Shown here: positions 34,994 through 43,788 of the stretch, in pieces
How positions within the stretch are numbered: position 1 is the first letter of the stretch
Layout of the letters: each line of letters opens with the position of its first letter
Assembly: GCF_019880365.1 (NCBI RefSeq)
Contig: NZ_CP082271.1
Coordinates: 1,116,001 to 1,180,000 of the forward strand
From: Pseudomonas sp. DNDY-54
GTDB taxonomy: Bacteria; Pseudomonadota; Gammaproteobacteria; Pseudomonadales; Pseudomonadaceae
Direction: 5' to 3'
Length of the DNA: 64,000 nucleotides
Program-made: the position numbers and the translations under genes
The notes under the pieces: model-generated
Databases searched by the model: none
Told to the model about the DNA's origin: nothing
Seen by the model: only the letters and a program-made list of their open reading frames with translations

Positions 34994-37843
34994 TTAACCT
35001 GCGACCAGGACGCGGATCGCCTCCAGGCGAAGCGCCGCTTTTTCCAGCATCTCCAGACCTTGCTCACGCTGCGTGCGCAAGGCTTCGATCTCACTGTCAC
35101 GCACGCTCGGATTGACCGCCTGCAGCGCGGTCAGGCGTGCCAGTTCCTCGTCGAGGCTGGCCTTGAGTCGGCGCTGCCCTTCGGCCACACGCTCGGCATG
35201 GCGCGGCGCGACCTTGGCTTCGGCATCGGCGATTTGCACGGCCAGCACGTCACGCTGGGCCTGGACGAACTTGTTGGCGCTGGCACGCGGCACGCTTTCC
35301 AGCTGGTCAGTCAGGGTTTCGAATGCAACTTTGGACGCCAGGTCATTGCCGTTCGAGTCCAGCAGGCAGCGCAGCGCCAAAGGCGGCAGGAAGCGGTTCA
35401 GCTGCAACGCACGCGGCGCCACCACTTCACTGACATACAACAATTCCAGCAGTACGGTGCCGGGCTTGAGCGCCTTGTTCTTGATCAGCGCGACCGCCGT
35501 GTTGCCCATGGAGCCGGACAGCACCAGGTCCATGCCGCCCTGGACCATCGGGTGTTCCCAGGTGAGGAACTGCATGTCTTCGCGGGCCAGCGCCTGCTCG
35601 CGGTCGTAGGTGATGGTCACCGCTTCGTCGTCGCCAAGTGGGAAGCTGGCGTCGAGCATCTTCTCGCTGGGGCGCAGGATCAGTGCGTTTTCGGAATGGT
35701 CTTCGCTGTCGATGCCGAAGGCGTCGAAGAGTTCTTCCATGTAGATCGGCAGGGCGAACTGGTCGTCCTGCTCCTCGATAGCTTCGACCAGCGCCGCGCC
35801 CTGTTCGCCACCGCCAGAGTTGAGCTCCAGCAGGCGATCGCGGCCGGCATGCAGGTCGGCTTCCAGCCGCTCGCGCTCGACGCGGGCCTCTTCGATGAGC
35901 TTCTGGAATTCCTCGTCATCACCTTCTTCCAGCTGGCTCAGCAGCCGCGGGCCGAATTGATGCTGCAGGGCGTTGCCGGTCGGGCAGGTGTTGAGGAAGG
36001 CGTTGAGCGCCTCGTGATACCACTTGAACAAGCGTTCCTGCGGGCTGGTTTCCAGATAGGGCACGTGCAGCTGGATGACGTGTGCCTGGCCGATCCGGTC
36101 GAGACGACCGATGCGCTGCTCGAGTAAATCCGGGTGCGCCGGCAGATCGAACAGCACCAGATGATGAGCGAACTGGAAGTTGCGGCCTTCACTGCCGATC
36201 TCGGAGCAGATCAGGACCTGCGCACCGAACTCTTCGTCGGCGAAGTAGGCCGCGGCGCGGTCGCGCTCGAGGATGCTCATGCCTTCGTGGAACACCGTGG
36301 CCGGAATGCCGGAGCGCACGCGCAATGCATCCTCCAGATCCAGCGCGGTTTCGGCGTGGGCGCAGATGACCAGCACCTTGAACTTCTTCAGCATTTTCAG
36401 CGTGTCGATTAGCCACTCGACGCGAGGATCAAAACTCCACCAGCGGTTCTGCGCGTCCGGCTCGTCCTGCTGGCTCTGGAAGCTGACTTCCGGATACAGC
36501 TCGGCATGCTCGCCCAGCGGCAGTTCCAGATATTCGGCAGGGCAAGGCAGCGGGTAGGCGTGCAGCTGGCGCTCCGGGAATCCGCGCACGGCGGCGCGGG
36601 TATTACGGAACAGCAAGCGCCCGGTGCCGTGACGGTCGAGCAGCTCGCGGATCAGGCGGCTGCTGGCTTCGATGTCGCCATCGGTGGCCGCGGCAAGCAG
36701 GGCTTCGCCTTCGGCACCGAGGAAGTCGTGAATGGTCTGGTGTGCTTCCTGGGACAGCCGTCCCTCGTCGAGCAGTTCCTGCACCGCGCGTGCGACCGGC
36801 TGGTAGCTGGCACTTTCAGCGCGGAAGGCTTCGAGGTCATGGAAACGATTCGGGTCGAGCAGGCGCAGGCGGGCGAAGTGGCTTTCCTGGCCGAGCTGTT
36901 CGGGTGTCGCGGTCAGGAGCAGAACGCCGGGAATGACTTCAGCCAACTGCTCGACGAGTTTGTATTCGGCGCTGGCGTTTTCAGGATGCCAGACGAGATG
37001 GTGCGCTTCGTCCACGACCAGCAAATCCCAGCCGGCAGCAAAGGCGGCGTCCTGGGCGCGCTCGTCGTCTTTCAGCCACTCCAGCGAGACGAGGGCGAGC
37101 TGGGTGTCTTCGAAGGGATTGCTCGCATCGCTTTCAATGAAACGCTCGTCATCGAACAGCGCGACCTCCAGGTTGAAGCGGCGGCGCATCTCCACCAGCC
37201 ACTGGTGCTGAAGATTCTCCGGCACCAGGATCAGCACACGTTTGGCGCGTCCGGACAGCAACTGGCGGTGGATGACCAGGCCTGCTTCGATGGTCTTGCC
37301 GAGACCCACTTCGTCCGCCAGCAGTACGCGTGGTGCGATGCGGTCGGCGACTTCCCGCGCGATGTGCAGCTGGTGCGCGATGGGCTGCGCACGCACGCCG
37401 CCCAGGCCCCACAGCGAGGAGGTCAGCTGTTTGCTCTGATTTTCCAAGGTGTGATAGCGCAGCTTGAACCAGTTCAACGGGTCGATCTGGCCGGCGAACA
37501 GACGGTCGCTGGCGAGGCGGAACTGGATGAAGTTCGACAGCTGGGTTTCCGGCAGGGTGCGGGCTTCGTTGTTGGCTGTCAGGCCGTGATAGACCAGCAA
37601 GCCGTCGACGTCGTCGACTTCGCGCACGGTCATCTTCCAGCCTTCGAAGTGGGTGATTTCGTCACCCGGCACAAACCGCACGCGGGTCAGCGGGGCGCTG
37701 CGCGCCGCATACTGACGGGTTTCGCCCGTCGCTGGGTAGAGCACGGTGAGCATCCGGCCATCTTGCATCAGGATGGTTCCCAGACCGAGTTCCGCTTCGC
37801 TGTCGCTGATCCAGCGTTGCCCCGGTAGATACTGCTGCGCCAT
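34994..37843 (-). CDS. rapA: RNA polymerase-associated ATPase RapA
   Basis: SWI2/SNF2-type ATPase of 949 residues (E. coli RapA has 968) that binds RNA polymerase and promotes its recycling. N-terminal Tudor-like domains (about residues 1-110, YLPGQRWISDSEAELGLG) precede the SNF2 core. Walker A ADEVGLGKT ends at residue 184, DEAH is at 278-281, LLTATP near 305, and the helicase C half contains GSEGRNFQFAHHLVLFDLP and QRIGRLDRIGQ. The C-terminal region ends in a long helical segment. The ATG at 37843 has GGGAGG upstream. It diverges from the small gene at 38032. Confidence 0.96.
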   Translation of the reverse strand: MAQQYLPGQRWISDSEAELGLGTILMQDGRMLTVLYPATGETRQYAARSAPLTRVRFVPGDEITHFEGWKMTVREVDDVDGLLVYHGLTANNEARTLPETQLSNFIQFRLASDRLFAGQIDPLNWFKLRYHTLENQSKQLTSSLWGLGGVRAQPIAHQLHIAREVADRIAPRVLLADEVGLGKTIEAGLVIHRQLLSGRAKRVLILVPENLQHQWLVEMRRRFNLEVALFDDERFIESDASNPFEDTQLALVSLEWLKDDERAQDAAFAAGWDLLVVDEAHHLVWHPENASAEYKLVEQLAEVIPGVLLLTATPEQLGQESHFARLRLLDPNRFHDLEAFRAESASYQPVARAVQELLDEGRLSQEAHQTIHDFLGAEGEALLAAATDGDIEASSRLIRELLDRHGTGRLLFRNTRAAVRGFPERQLHAYPLPCPAEYLELPLGEHAELYPEVSFQSQQDEPDAQNRWWSFDPRVEWLIDTLKMLKKFKVLVICAHAETALDLEDALRVRSGIPATVFHEGMSILERDRAAAYFADEEFGAQVLICSEIGSEGRNFQFAHHLVLFDLPAHPDLLEQRIGRLDRIGQAHVIQLHVPYLETSPQERLFKWYHEALNAFLNTCPTGNALQHQFGPRLLSQLEEGDDEEFQKLIEEARVERERLEADLHAGRDRLLELNSGGGEQGAALVEAIEEQDDQFALPIYMEELFDAFGIDSEDHSENALILRPSEKMLDASFPLGDDEAVTITYDREQALAREDMQFLTWEHPMVQGGMDLVLSGSMGNTAVALIKNKALKPGTVLLELLYVSEVVAPRALQLNRFLPPLALRCLLDSNGNDLASKVAFETLTDQLESVPRASANKFVQAQRDVLAVQIADAEAKVAPRHAERVAEGQRRLKASLDEELARLTALQAVNPSVRDSEIEALRTQREQGLEMLEKAALRLEAIRVLVAG

Positions 37844-38031
37844 GCTGCCTCCCGCTGTGAAAAAAGCGCGCTATGGTAACGGAACCCCGCCAATAGAGCG
37901 ACGATAGATGCCGATCCGATAACGCTTTGCAGTGTAGCGTTGCTGCTAAGATCGTCTGCAGTCAGTCCGATCAACCGCCGTTGGTGGTAATAGCCGCACC
38001 GATTGACCGGGGCTGCTTATGGGAGAGCACA

Positions 38032-38331
38032 ATGCTGCCAATCATTCCGCCCGGCGCCGTTCAGGTCACCGCGCAACAGGATGTGGTCAAGCCGCGACCT
38101 GATATCGCGCCGGTGACGCCCGTCCAGCCGAGCGCCAATGAGAGCTCGGTGAGCCTCGATCGTCGCCATCCTCAGGAAGCCGAGCAGATGCTGCGTGATG
38201 AGCAGCGCCGACGCCAACGTCGCCGTGGCTACACGCCCCAGGAACTGGCCGAGGGCGAGACGGCAGAAGAAGACCAGGAGGCGCTCGATGAGTTACCCCG
38301 GCAAGGGCTCTGGGTAGATGTCGAGGTTTGA
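38032..38331 (+). CDS. conserved-looking small protein between rapA and alkB
   Basis: Protein of 99 residues with a proline-rich N-terminal half and a very basic then acidic C-terminal half (EQRRRQRRRGYTPQELAEGE). It looks largely disordered, with no signal peptide or membrane segment. The function is not recognised. The ATG at 38032 follows GGGAGAG; an upstream in-frame extension has no ribosome-binding site. It is followed after 27 bases by alkB, so cotranscription is likely. I recall a similar small gene between alkB and rapA in P. aeruginosa. Confidence 0.72.
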   Translation: MLPIIPPGAVQVTAQQDVVKPRPDIAPVTPVQPSANESSVSLDRRHPQEAEQMLRDEQRRRQRRRGYTPQELAEGETAEEDQEALDELPRQGLWVDVEV

Positions 38332-38358
38332 ACAACCATTCGCCTTGCAGATGTCCGA

Positions 38359-38949
38359 ATGTTGATCGACCTGCCGGACGCGCATATTCGCTATCAGCCG
38401 AAGTGGGTCGATGCGCAACGCGCTGATCAATGGCTGCAACAGCTGTCGCAACAGACCCCCTGGACGCAACCTCAGATAAAACTCTACGGGCGCAGTATCG
38501 CTGTGCCTCGACTGGTCGCCTGGTACGGCGACACGGGCGCGGCTTATCGGTATTCCGGACTGGTTCATGACCCCTTGCCGTGGACACCGTTGCTCACCGA
38601 CATCCGCAAGAGGGTGGAGCAGGAAATCGGCGAGCCGTTGAACGGCGTACTGCTCAATTTTTATCGTAATGGCCAGGACGCCATGGGCTGGCATAGCGAC
38701 GACGAGCCTGAGCTCGGCGTCCAGCCGCTGGTGGTATCGCTCAATCTGGGTGCGACACGGCGATTCGACTTTCGCCGCAAGGGCGCAAGCCGTATCGAGT
38801 ATTCACTCGAGCTTGAGCACGGGTCACTGCTGGTCATGAGCGGCCCTACGCAGCATCATTGGCAACACCAGATCGCCAGGACGCGCAAAGTGGCCACGCC
38901 CCGCATTAACCTGACGTTCAGACAGATCATTAGCGAGCCCGCCTTATGA
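38359..38949 (+). CDS. alkB: alpha-ketoglutarate-dependent dioxygenase AlkB
   Basis: Fe(II)/2-oxoglutarate enzyme of 196 residues that removes alkyl lesions from nucleic acids. Iron ligands are H112 and D114 (MGWHSDDE) and H170 (HHWQHQI). The 2-oxoglutarate and substrate arginines R182 and R188 lie in PRINLTFR, and LNFYRNG precedes the HxD motif as usual. Closer in layout to AlkB2/3-like bacterial homologues than to the E. coli Ada-linked AlkB. Its stop codon overlaps the start of the 53-residue gene (ATGA). Confidence 0.93.
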   Translation: MLIDLPDAHIRYQPKWVDAQRADQWLQQLSQQTPWTQPQIKLYGRSIAVPRLVAWYGDTGAAYRYSGLVHDPLPWTPLLTDIRKRVEQEIGEPLNGVLLNFYRNGQDAMGWHSDDEPELGVQPLVVSLNLGATRRFDFRRKGASRIEYSLELEHGSLLVMSGPTQHHWQHQIARTRKVATPRINLTFRQIISEPAL

Positions 38950-39107
38950 GCAGTGACGAAAAGCTGATCGACTTCAGCGCCGAGCGTGAAAAACGCATTC
39001 ACGACATCAAGGAAAAACGTCTAGTGGAAATGCGCCAGGCGTTTGAGCAGGCGTTGCCGTTAGGCAAGCCGAAGAAAAAAACCAAATCCAAACCTAAGAA
39101 GCGCTGA
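38946..39107 (+). CDS. 53-residue basic protein coupled to alkB
   Basis: Short open frame starting MSSDEKLIDFSAEREKRIHD and ending in a lysine-rich tail (KPKKKTKSKPKKR), with a helical, charged middle. It overlaps the alkB stop by 4 bases, the classic sign of translational coupling, so I treat it as real. Nucleic-acid binding through the tail is plausible but not shown. Family not recognised. Confidence 0.7.
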   Translation: MSSDEKLIDFSAEREKRIHDIKEKRLVEMRQAFEQALPLGKPKKKTKSKPKKR

Positions 39108-39198
39108 CAAGCATTCGCTGTTGCCCAGCAACAGGCCTTTGCACGACACCCTCGATCGTCGCGTTCCTCCGACGGTCATTCGCCCGTACCCCGTTTTC

Positions 39199-39212
39199 TT
39201 GACCCAGATCAG
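39199..39212 (+). promoter_or_regulatory. possible upstream Anr/Fnr half-matching site
   Basis: TTGAC-CCAG-ATCAG differs from the Anr consensus TTGAY-N4-RTCAA at one position. It lies 50 bases upstream of the perfect site, so it could be a second, weaker site for the ccoM promoter or chance. Confidence 0.35.
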
Positions 39213-39248
39213 CTCATACGGCACCTAATTTCAAAGGCGCCGTGGCGA

Positions 39249-39262
39249 TTGACCTTGGTCAA
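39249..39262 (+). promoter_or_regulatory. Anr/Fnr box and class II promoter of ccoM
   Basis: TTGAC-CTTG-GTCAA is a full match to the Pseudomonas Anr consensus. Its centre at 39255.5 is 41.5 bases from 39297, the start expected for a class II site, and GACTAT at 39285-39290 lies at the -10 position. The ccoM ATG follows 34 bases after that expected start. The site therefore predicts low-oxygen induction. Confidence 0.75.
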
Positions 39263-39330
39263 TTTTTTATTTCGGTAGGAGGGCGACTATGCAGCCATCA
39301 GACAGCACAACAGCTTGGAGGAAGGAAATC

Positions 39331-39441
39331 ATGTTCGTCGATAATGTGGTGCTCGCAGGGGTGGTCACGGTCGGCCTGATGGTCGCCTTCCTCGGCGGTT
39401 TCGGATATTTCATCTGGCAGGACGCGCAAAAGAAGCGTTGA
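39331..39441 (+). CDS. ccoM: cbb3-type cytochrome oxidase small subunit CcoM
   Basis: Protein of 36 residues with one transmembrane helix (about 7-29, VLAGVVTVGLMVAFLGGFGYFIW) after a short MFVDN start and a basic end QKKR. Length, orientation and sequence agree with CcoM, the small subunit described in the P. stutzeri ZoBell cbb3 oxidase, as I remember it. A strong ribosome-binding site GGAGGAAGG lies 5 bases upstream. The Anr box fits control together with the cbb3 oxidase genes, which are not in this window. A terminator follows directly, so it is a single-gene unit. Confidence 0.72.
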   Translation: MFVDNVVLAGVVTVGLMVAFLGGFGYFIWQDAQKKR

Positions 39442-39474
39442 TCCGGCTGGTGTTACAGAGCACGCAAGGCATTT

Positions 39475-39501
39475 TGGGCGACCTCGGTCGCCCATTTTTT
39501 T
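39475..39501 (+). terminator. terminator of ccoM
   Basis: TGGGCGACC / GGTCGCCCA form a 9-bp stem with a 2-nt loop, followed by seven T. It lies 33 bases after the ccoM stop codon. Confidence 0.9.
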
Positions 39502-39510
39502 GCCTGTTTT

Positions 39511-42500
39511 TTAACGGCTTTGCTGCGGTTGCACAAACACGGCGGTGGTGAAAGGTGGCACCTCGAACTCATCGTTCGTGACCTTTGCTTGACGGCTAAC
39601 CGCGTCGCTTGAGCGCTGCAGTACGGGATGCAGCTGATGGCCGGTCGCACCCGGCAGCCGAACCCGATCACCCGAGGCGTTCAGTACCACCATCATTGAC
39701 CCATACCGGCGGTCAAGATCACGACCGGCCCTTGGCCCATCGGCCAGGCTGAAGGCGATCACTCCAGGTTTCTGTTGAGCGCCGGTGTTGTGGAAGCGCA
39801 GACGACGTTGTACCTCACGCGCATTGTCGAGCTGAAACAGCGGGCTATCGGTACGTATCCTCAGCAGTTCGACAAAGCGCCGCTTCGCAGCAACGATGTC
39901 CGACGCGCTCGGCTTTGCATGCGGATCGGCGATCACCTGGCGGATCAGCGGCCAGTTGTCCGCATCCTTGTCGGCACGCGGCAGGCCCTTGTTCCAGTTG
40001 TTGTCCTGGTAGCTGAAATCCACCGCGTTGAACCAGTCACCCGAGTCGTAGCTGTCACGCTGCATGGACTTGGAACGCAGGATGTCCGAGCCAAGGTGGA
40101 TGAAGGGCACGCCCTGACTGAACAGCGGCACGGACAGCGCAACCAGTTGCAAACGCACGCGGTCCGAGACCGATAGCGTAGCTGGCAGCTTGTACTGGTT
40201 GTTGTCCCACAAGGTCTGGTTGTCGTGTTTCGAGACGTAGTTGACGGTCTCTTGCGGGTCGAGCGTGTAGCCAGCGGGCTGGCCGTTGTAGTCGACGTCC
40301 TTGCCCTTGCGCGTGCTGCCGTCAGCGGTGACGAACTGGTAATCGCGTAGGCCGCCGGCGATGCCGACGCGGATCAGGTCGGCTGCGTGTAACAGCTGCG
40401 CCTTTTCCTGCGCGCCTGCGCCGTTCAGTTCGTTCGGCAGGACGTAGAGGCCATTGGCAAACCCCTGGTTGCGACGGATGTTCTCGCCACTGTCGAAGGG
40501 GCTGCCGCCGCGAACCGCATCGCGTTGGCGGTCATTGAAGGTGCCGATGCCGGTGCCGGCCATGTTCAATTGCGTGGCGTTGATGCCGCGCGCGTTGCTG
40601 GCGACTTCGCCGAAATCCCAGCCTTCACCGTAAAAATAGGTGTCCCGGTCGATTCGGCGGACCGCACGATACGCATCGACCAGATTCTTCCGTAGATGGT
40701 GGCCCATCAGATCGAAGCGAAAGCCGGCAATCTTGTAGTCGCGCGCCCAGACTTTCAGGGAGTCGGTCATCAGCTTGGCCATCATGCGATGCTCGCTGGC
40801 GGTGTTCTCGCAGCAGGTCGAGGTTTCCACTGCGCCTGTGATGGGGTTCCGGCGGTGGTAGTAACCGGGCACGATTTTGTCGAGCACGGACTTTTCACCC
40901 AGACCCGACGCATTGGTGTGGTTGTAAACCACGTCCATGACCGTGGCGAGGCCAGTGTTGGCGAGCGATTGGACCATCTGGCGGAACTCGATGATGCGCT
41001 GCACACCTTCCGCATCGCTGGCGTAGCTGCCCTCGGGGGTGGTGAAGTGGAAGGGGTCGTAGCCCCAGTTGAAAGGGTCGAGCGCGCGCAGGTCGTTGTA
41101 GAGCGCTTGCGCCTGCCCGCTGGCAGGATCAAAGCCCTGCAATACCTGACGGATGCTTGTAGCGCCACAGTGTTCCGACCAGTTTGCCCGAGCCTGGGTC
41201 GACAGCTCGCAAAGTTTGCCAAACGGATCGTCCAGGCCCACGCGACGGTCCGGGTCCTCGTCGATGGTGGCGACGTCGAACACAGGTAGCAGCTGCACGT
41301 GCGTAAGCCCGGCGCTTTGCAGGTCACGCAAATGTCGCATGCCGTCGCTGTCCGGTTGGGTGAAGGCACCAAAAGTGCCGCGTAGGGCGGCCGGCAGGCT
41401 GGTATCGCTGGCGCTGAAGTCGCGAACGTGGGTTTCGTATATCACGCTCGCTTCGGGTCGCTCCGGATGCGGCGGGCGCACGGCATCCCAGCCAGCGGGC
41501 TTGAGGTCCGCGGCGTCCAGGTCAACGACCTGAGCGTACTGGCTATTGCGCGACAGGCTCAGCGCATAAGGGTCGCTGACCAGCGTCGTCTCGACCTTGC
41601 CGGTAGTGGGCCGATACGCCGTAATCTCGTACTGGTAATAATGTCGATCCAGCGAAGGCGGTCCGTCCAGGCTCCATACACCGAGCCGCTCACGCATCAC
41701 CTTCGGGTAGCCGGACAACAAGCGCTTGGCCTCATCGAAGACGTGCAGGCGAACCCGTTGCGCCGTCGGAGCCCAGAGTTTGAAGGCGACGCGACGCGCG
41801 TCGACGTGTGCACCGAGCTCACCGTTGTAGGCGAACAACATGTCCAGCAGCCCGGCGGTTTGCACTTCAGTCGCATCGATTACCCGGTCCTCGGCATCGT
41901 AGGCGACCACCACCAACTGACTCACCACGGCGCGACGCAGCTCGTGGGCACCTGCGGAAAGATTGAATGCGGATGCATCGGCGAGATGAGGATATTGGCG
42001 CTTGAGCCCCTCGCGAAGCGTCCCGGTTCGCAGTTCGAGCGCCGTGCCACCGCTGACGGTGCGCGCCTCGCCGTCAAGGCGGATGCTAGCGTTTTTGGAG
42101 TAGCGCAATTCAAGCCGGCTGGCGCCTGGTGCGCCGCCTACCAGCGCGACGGTGAACGGGTCCAACCAATGCGCACGCGCGCCCTTGATCGCAACCGCGG
42201 TCCCACTCAGCGGTGTGCTGGAAAGCTGCGGGTTGCCGCTGAGGCTGAACACGCGACGACCAAGCTCATCAAATCGCCACGTCAGGTCGCCGCCGCCCAA
42301 GTCCTTGTCATCGCCCCGGTGCATGATCAGGTTCAGGCAACTGGCATCGGTGGTCAGGGGGATTCGGTAAAAGGCGCCATGCTCGGGATCTGTGCCGGCT
42401 GCGGTTAGCGGCTGATCCCAGCTTGTCTCGGTCTTGCTGCCGCTGCAGCTTGGGGTGTTCCAGAGGTGCGGGCCCCAGCCAGCATAGTCGCCGTCGGCTC

Positions 42501-42630
42501 GCTGGTAATACAGCAGGGCCTCGTCAGGGCCGGGGTCGAGTGGTGCAGCCTGTGCCGGTTGAATGGCCAGCGAGAGGCTGCCGAAGACGAGCGCCGCCAG
42601 GCGCCGATATGCGATCGAGCGAGTGAGCAT
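39511..42630 (-). CDS. pulA: secreted pullulanase-type alpha-1,6-glucosidase
   Basis: GH13 debranching enzyme of 1039 residues that cleaves alpha-1,6 bonds in pullulan or starch branches. A signal peptide (about residues 1-28, ending QPAQAA) is followed by a CBM41-like starch-binding domain (YYQRADGDYAGWGPHLWNT), a CBM48-type domain (FKLWAPTAQRVRLHVFDEA) and the catalytic barrel. The four GH13 regions are DVVYNHTN, GFRFDLMGHH (nucleophile D), YFYGEGWDFGE (acid E) and YVSKHDNQTLWD; the pullulanase motif YNWGYDP-like is here FNWGYDPFHF. It stands alone and converges on ccoM. No lipoprotein cysteine is seen at the cleavage site. Confidence 0.93.
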   Translation of the reverse strand: MLTRSIAYRRLAALVFGSLSLAIQPAQAAPLDPGPDEALLYYQRADGDYAGWGPHLWNTPSCSGSKTETSWDQPLTAAGTDPEHGAFYRIPLTTDASCLNLIMHRGDDKDLGGGDLTWRFDELGRRVFSLSGNPQLSSTPLSGTAVAIKGARAHWLDPFTVALVGGAPGASRLELRYSKNASIRLDGEARTVSGGTALELRTGTLREGLKRQYPHLADASAFNLSAGAHELRRAVVSQLVVVAYDAEDRVIDATEVQTAGLLDMLFAYNGELGAHVDARRVAFKLWAPTAQRVRLHVFDEAKRLLSGYPKVMRERLGVWSLDGPPSLDRHYYQYEITAYRPTTGKVETTLVSDPYALSLSRNSQYAQVVDLDAADLKPAGWDAVRPPHPERPEASVIYETHVRDFSASDTSLPAALRGTFGAFTQPDSDGMRHLRDLQSAGLTHVQLLPVFDVATIDEDPDRRVGLDDPFGKLCELSTQARANWSEHCGATSIRQVLQGFDPASGQAQALYNDLRALDPFNWGYDPFHFTTPEGSYASDAEGVQRIIEFRQMVQSLANTGLATVMDVVYNHTNASGLGEKSVLDKIVPGYYHRRNPITGAVETSTCCENTASEHRMMAKLMTDSLKVWARDYKIAGFRFDLMGHHLRKNLVDAYRAVRRIDRDTYFYGEGWDFGEVASNARGINATQLNMAGTGIGTFNDRQRDAVRGGSPFDSGENIRRNQGFANGLYVLPNELNGAGAQEKAQLLHAADLIRVGIAGGLRDYQFVTADGSTRKGKDVDYNGQPAGYTLDPQETVNYVSKHDNQTLWDNNQYKLPATLSVSDRVRLQLVALSVPLFSQGVPFIHLGSDILRSKSMQRDSYDSGDWFNAVDFSYQDNNWNKGLPRADKDADNWPLIRQVIADPHAKPSASDIVAAKRRFVELLRIRTDSPLFQLDNAREVQRRLRFHNTGAQQKPGVIAFSLADGPRAGRDLDRRYGSMMVVLNASGDRVRLPGATGHQLHPVLQRSSDAVSRQAKVTNDEFEVPPFTTAVFVQPQQSR

Positions 42631-43045
42631 GGATGAGGTCCCGGTCTTGTTTTTGTTGTATCGCTTGCCCGATGGTCGACCCGTGCGGACCGACGTGCAT
42701 CCTCCATGAATGAGGCGAAGGGGGCGTAGCCAAGGGCCTTAGTAGCCTTGTGCTTTCACGCTGCGCGGCGTGGGTTCAAGCGTTCCGGTAGACCGGTTGG
42801 TTATCAGCGGGCGCGCGCGGCTTCGAACCGCCGGGATCGGGCTCGGTGCGGTCGTCGATGCAACGGGAGCGCAGGTGCCTACTGACTGCTGGAGTCGGTC
42901 GACCGATAGCGCGCGTCTGGTGCACCACGTTTGGGGCAGGTCGTTACTGCGCAGCGAAGTCTCGATGCTTGCATGCCGAAGAGGCGCTAGATGGCGCCTC
43001 TGTGAAATTGCCGGTCAGCGTTGCGCTTGCCGGTGTGGGGTAGCC
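42631..43045. other. gene-free region upstream of pulA
   Basis: About 415 bases between the pulA start and the phaJ stop. It must hold the pulA promoter. No credible gene; a tRNA-like patch at 42718-42785 was examined and rejected. Confidence 0.5.
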
Positions 43046-43516
43046 TTAACCGATGCTGATCGGCGGCAGCTCTTTCAGCTCGACCGTCTCTTCACGGCGT
43101 GGCGCCAGTACCTCCGCCTCACCGTCCACTACCTGCTCGTCGTTCTGGTTGAACACCCGTGTGGCGATGCGCACGCGGTTTTTTGGCAGCTTTTCGAGTA
43201 TCTCCAGGCGCACAGTGAGCGTGTCGCCGAGCTTAACCGGACGGGTGAACTTCATCGTCTGGCCCAGATAAATGGTACCGGGGCCTGGCAGCGTGCAGGC
43301 GACAGCTGCGCTGATCAAAGCGCCGCTGAACATCCCGTGAGCAATACGCTCCTTGAAGGGTGTGCCGGCTGCGTACTCCGCATCGAGGTGGACCGGGTTG
43401 TGATCGCCAGACATGGCGGCGAACAGCTGGATGTCCCGTTCCTCAACGGATTTTTCGAAGCTTGCGGTTTGACCGACTTCCAGGGCGGAGTAGGGCGTAT
43501 TGGTCAACGTGCTCAT
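43046..43516 (-). CDS. phaJ1: (R)-specific enoyl-CoA hydratase, PhaJ1-like (MaoC family)
   Basis: Hotdog-fold hydratase of 156 residues that converts trans-2-enoyl-CoA from beta-oxidation to (R)-3-hydroxyacyl-CoA, a polyhydroxyalkanoate precursor. The hydratase motif with catalytic Asp and His is in MSGDHNPVHLD near residue 36, followed by RIAHGMFSGALIS and GPGTIYLGQTMKFTRPVKLGD. Length and sequence agree closely with the P. aeruginosa PhaJ1 as remembered. It is divergent from fadD2, about 270 bases apart, in keeping with a shared fatty-acid role. Confidence 0.92.
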   Translation of the reverse strand: MSTLTNTPYSALEVGQTASFEKSVEERDIQLFAAMSGDHNPVHLDAEYAAGTPFKERIAHGMFSGALISAAVACTLPGPGTIYLGQTMKFTRPVKLGDTLTVRLEILEKLPKNRVRIATRVFNQNDEQVVDGEAEVLAPRREETVELKELPPISIG

Positions 43517-43788
43517 GCATAAACCTCTGATGCGGGAACGGACGTAAGACTCTGCTGCGACAGCCGCTGCCAGCAGGTCATGGATAGCGCGGCCATAGGA
43601 CGCTTTGTGCGCAGCATTCTAGAGCGCCGGGAACAGGTTGTCCCGACTGGTCCCGGATTACTGCGTGGTCGGAGATTCACATCACTGATTAAGTAGCCCA
43701 GCTATTGCGAAGCGATACGGAGCTGTTAAGTTCGCCGAAGCCCGCCGCGAGTGGGCCAGACACTCTCAGGTAACGAGGCCAATAACAA

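Noticed and set aside
34865..36127. 420-residue plus-strand open frame, and another at 36506-37828
   Set aside because: Both are antisense to rapA, whose motifs and length are complete.
38946..39107. reading the lysine-rich 53-residue frame as mere tail of alkB by frameshift
   Set aside because: The alkB stop is in the expected place for the family and the ATGA overlap with its own ATG explains the second frame better.
42718..42785. tRNA-like patch starting GGGGCGTAGCCAAGG and ending GGGTTCAAGCG
   Set aside because: The first seven bases have no complementary 3' acceptor strand, the T-arm does not close and no anticodon stem fits.
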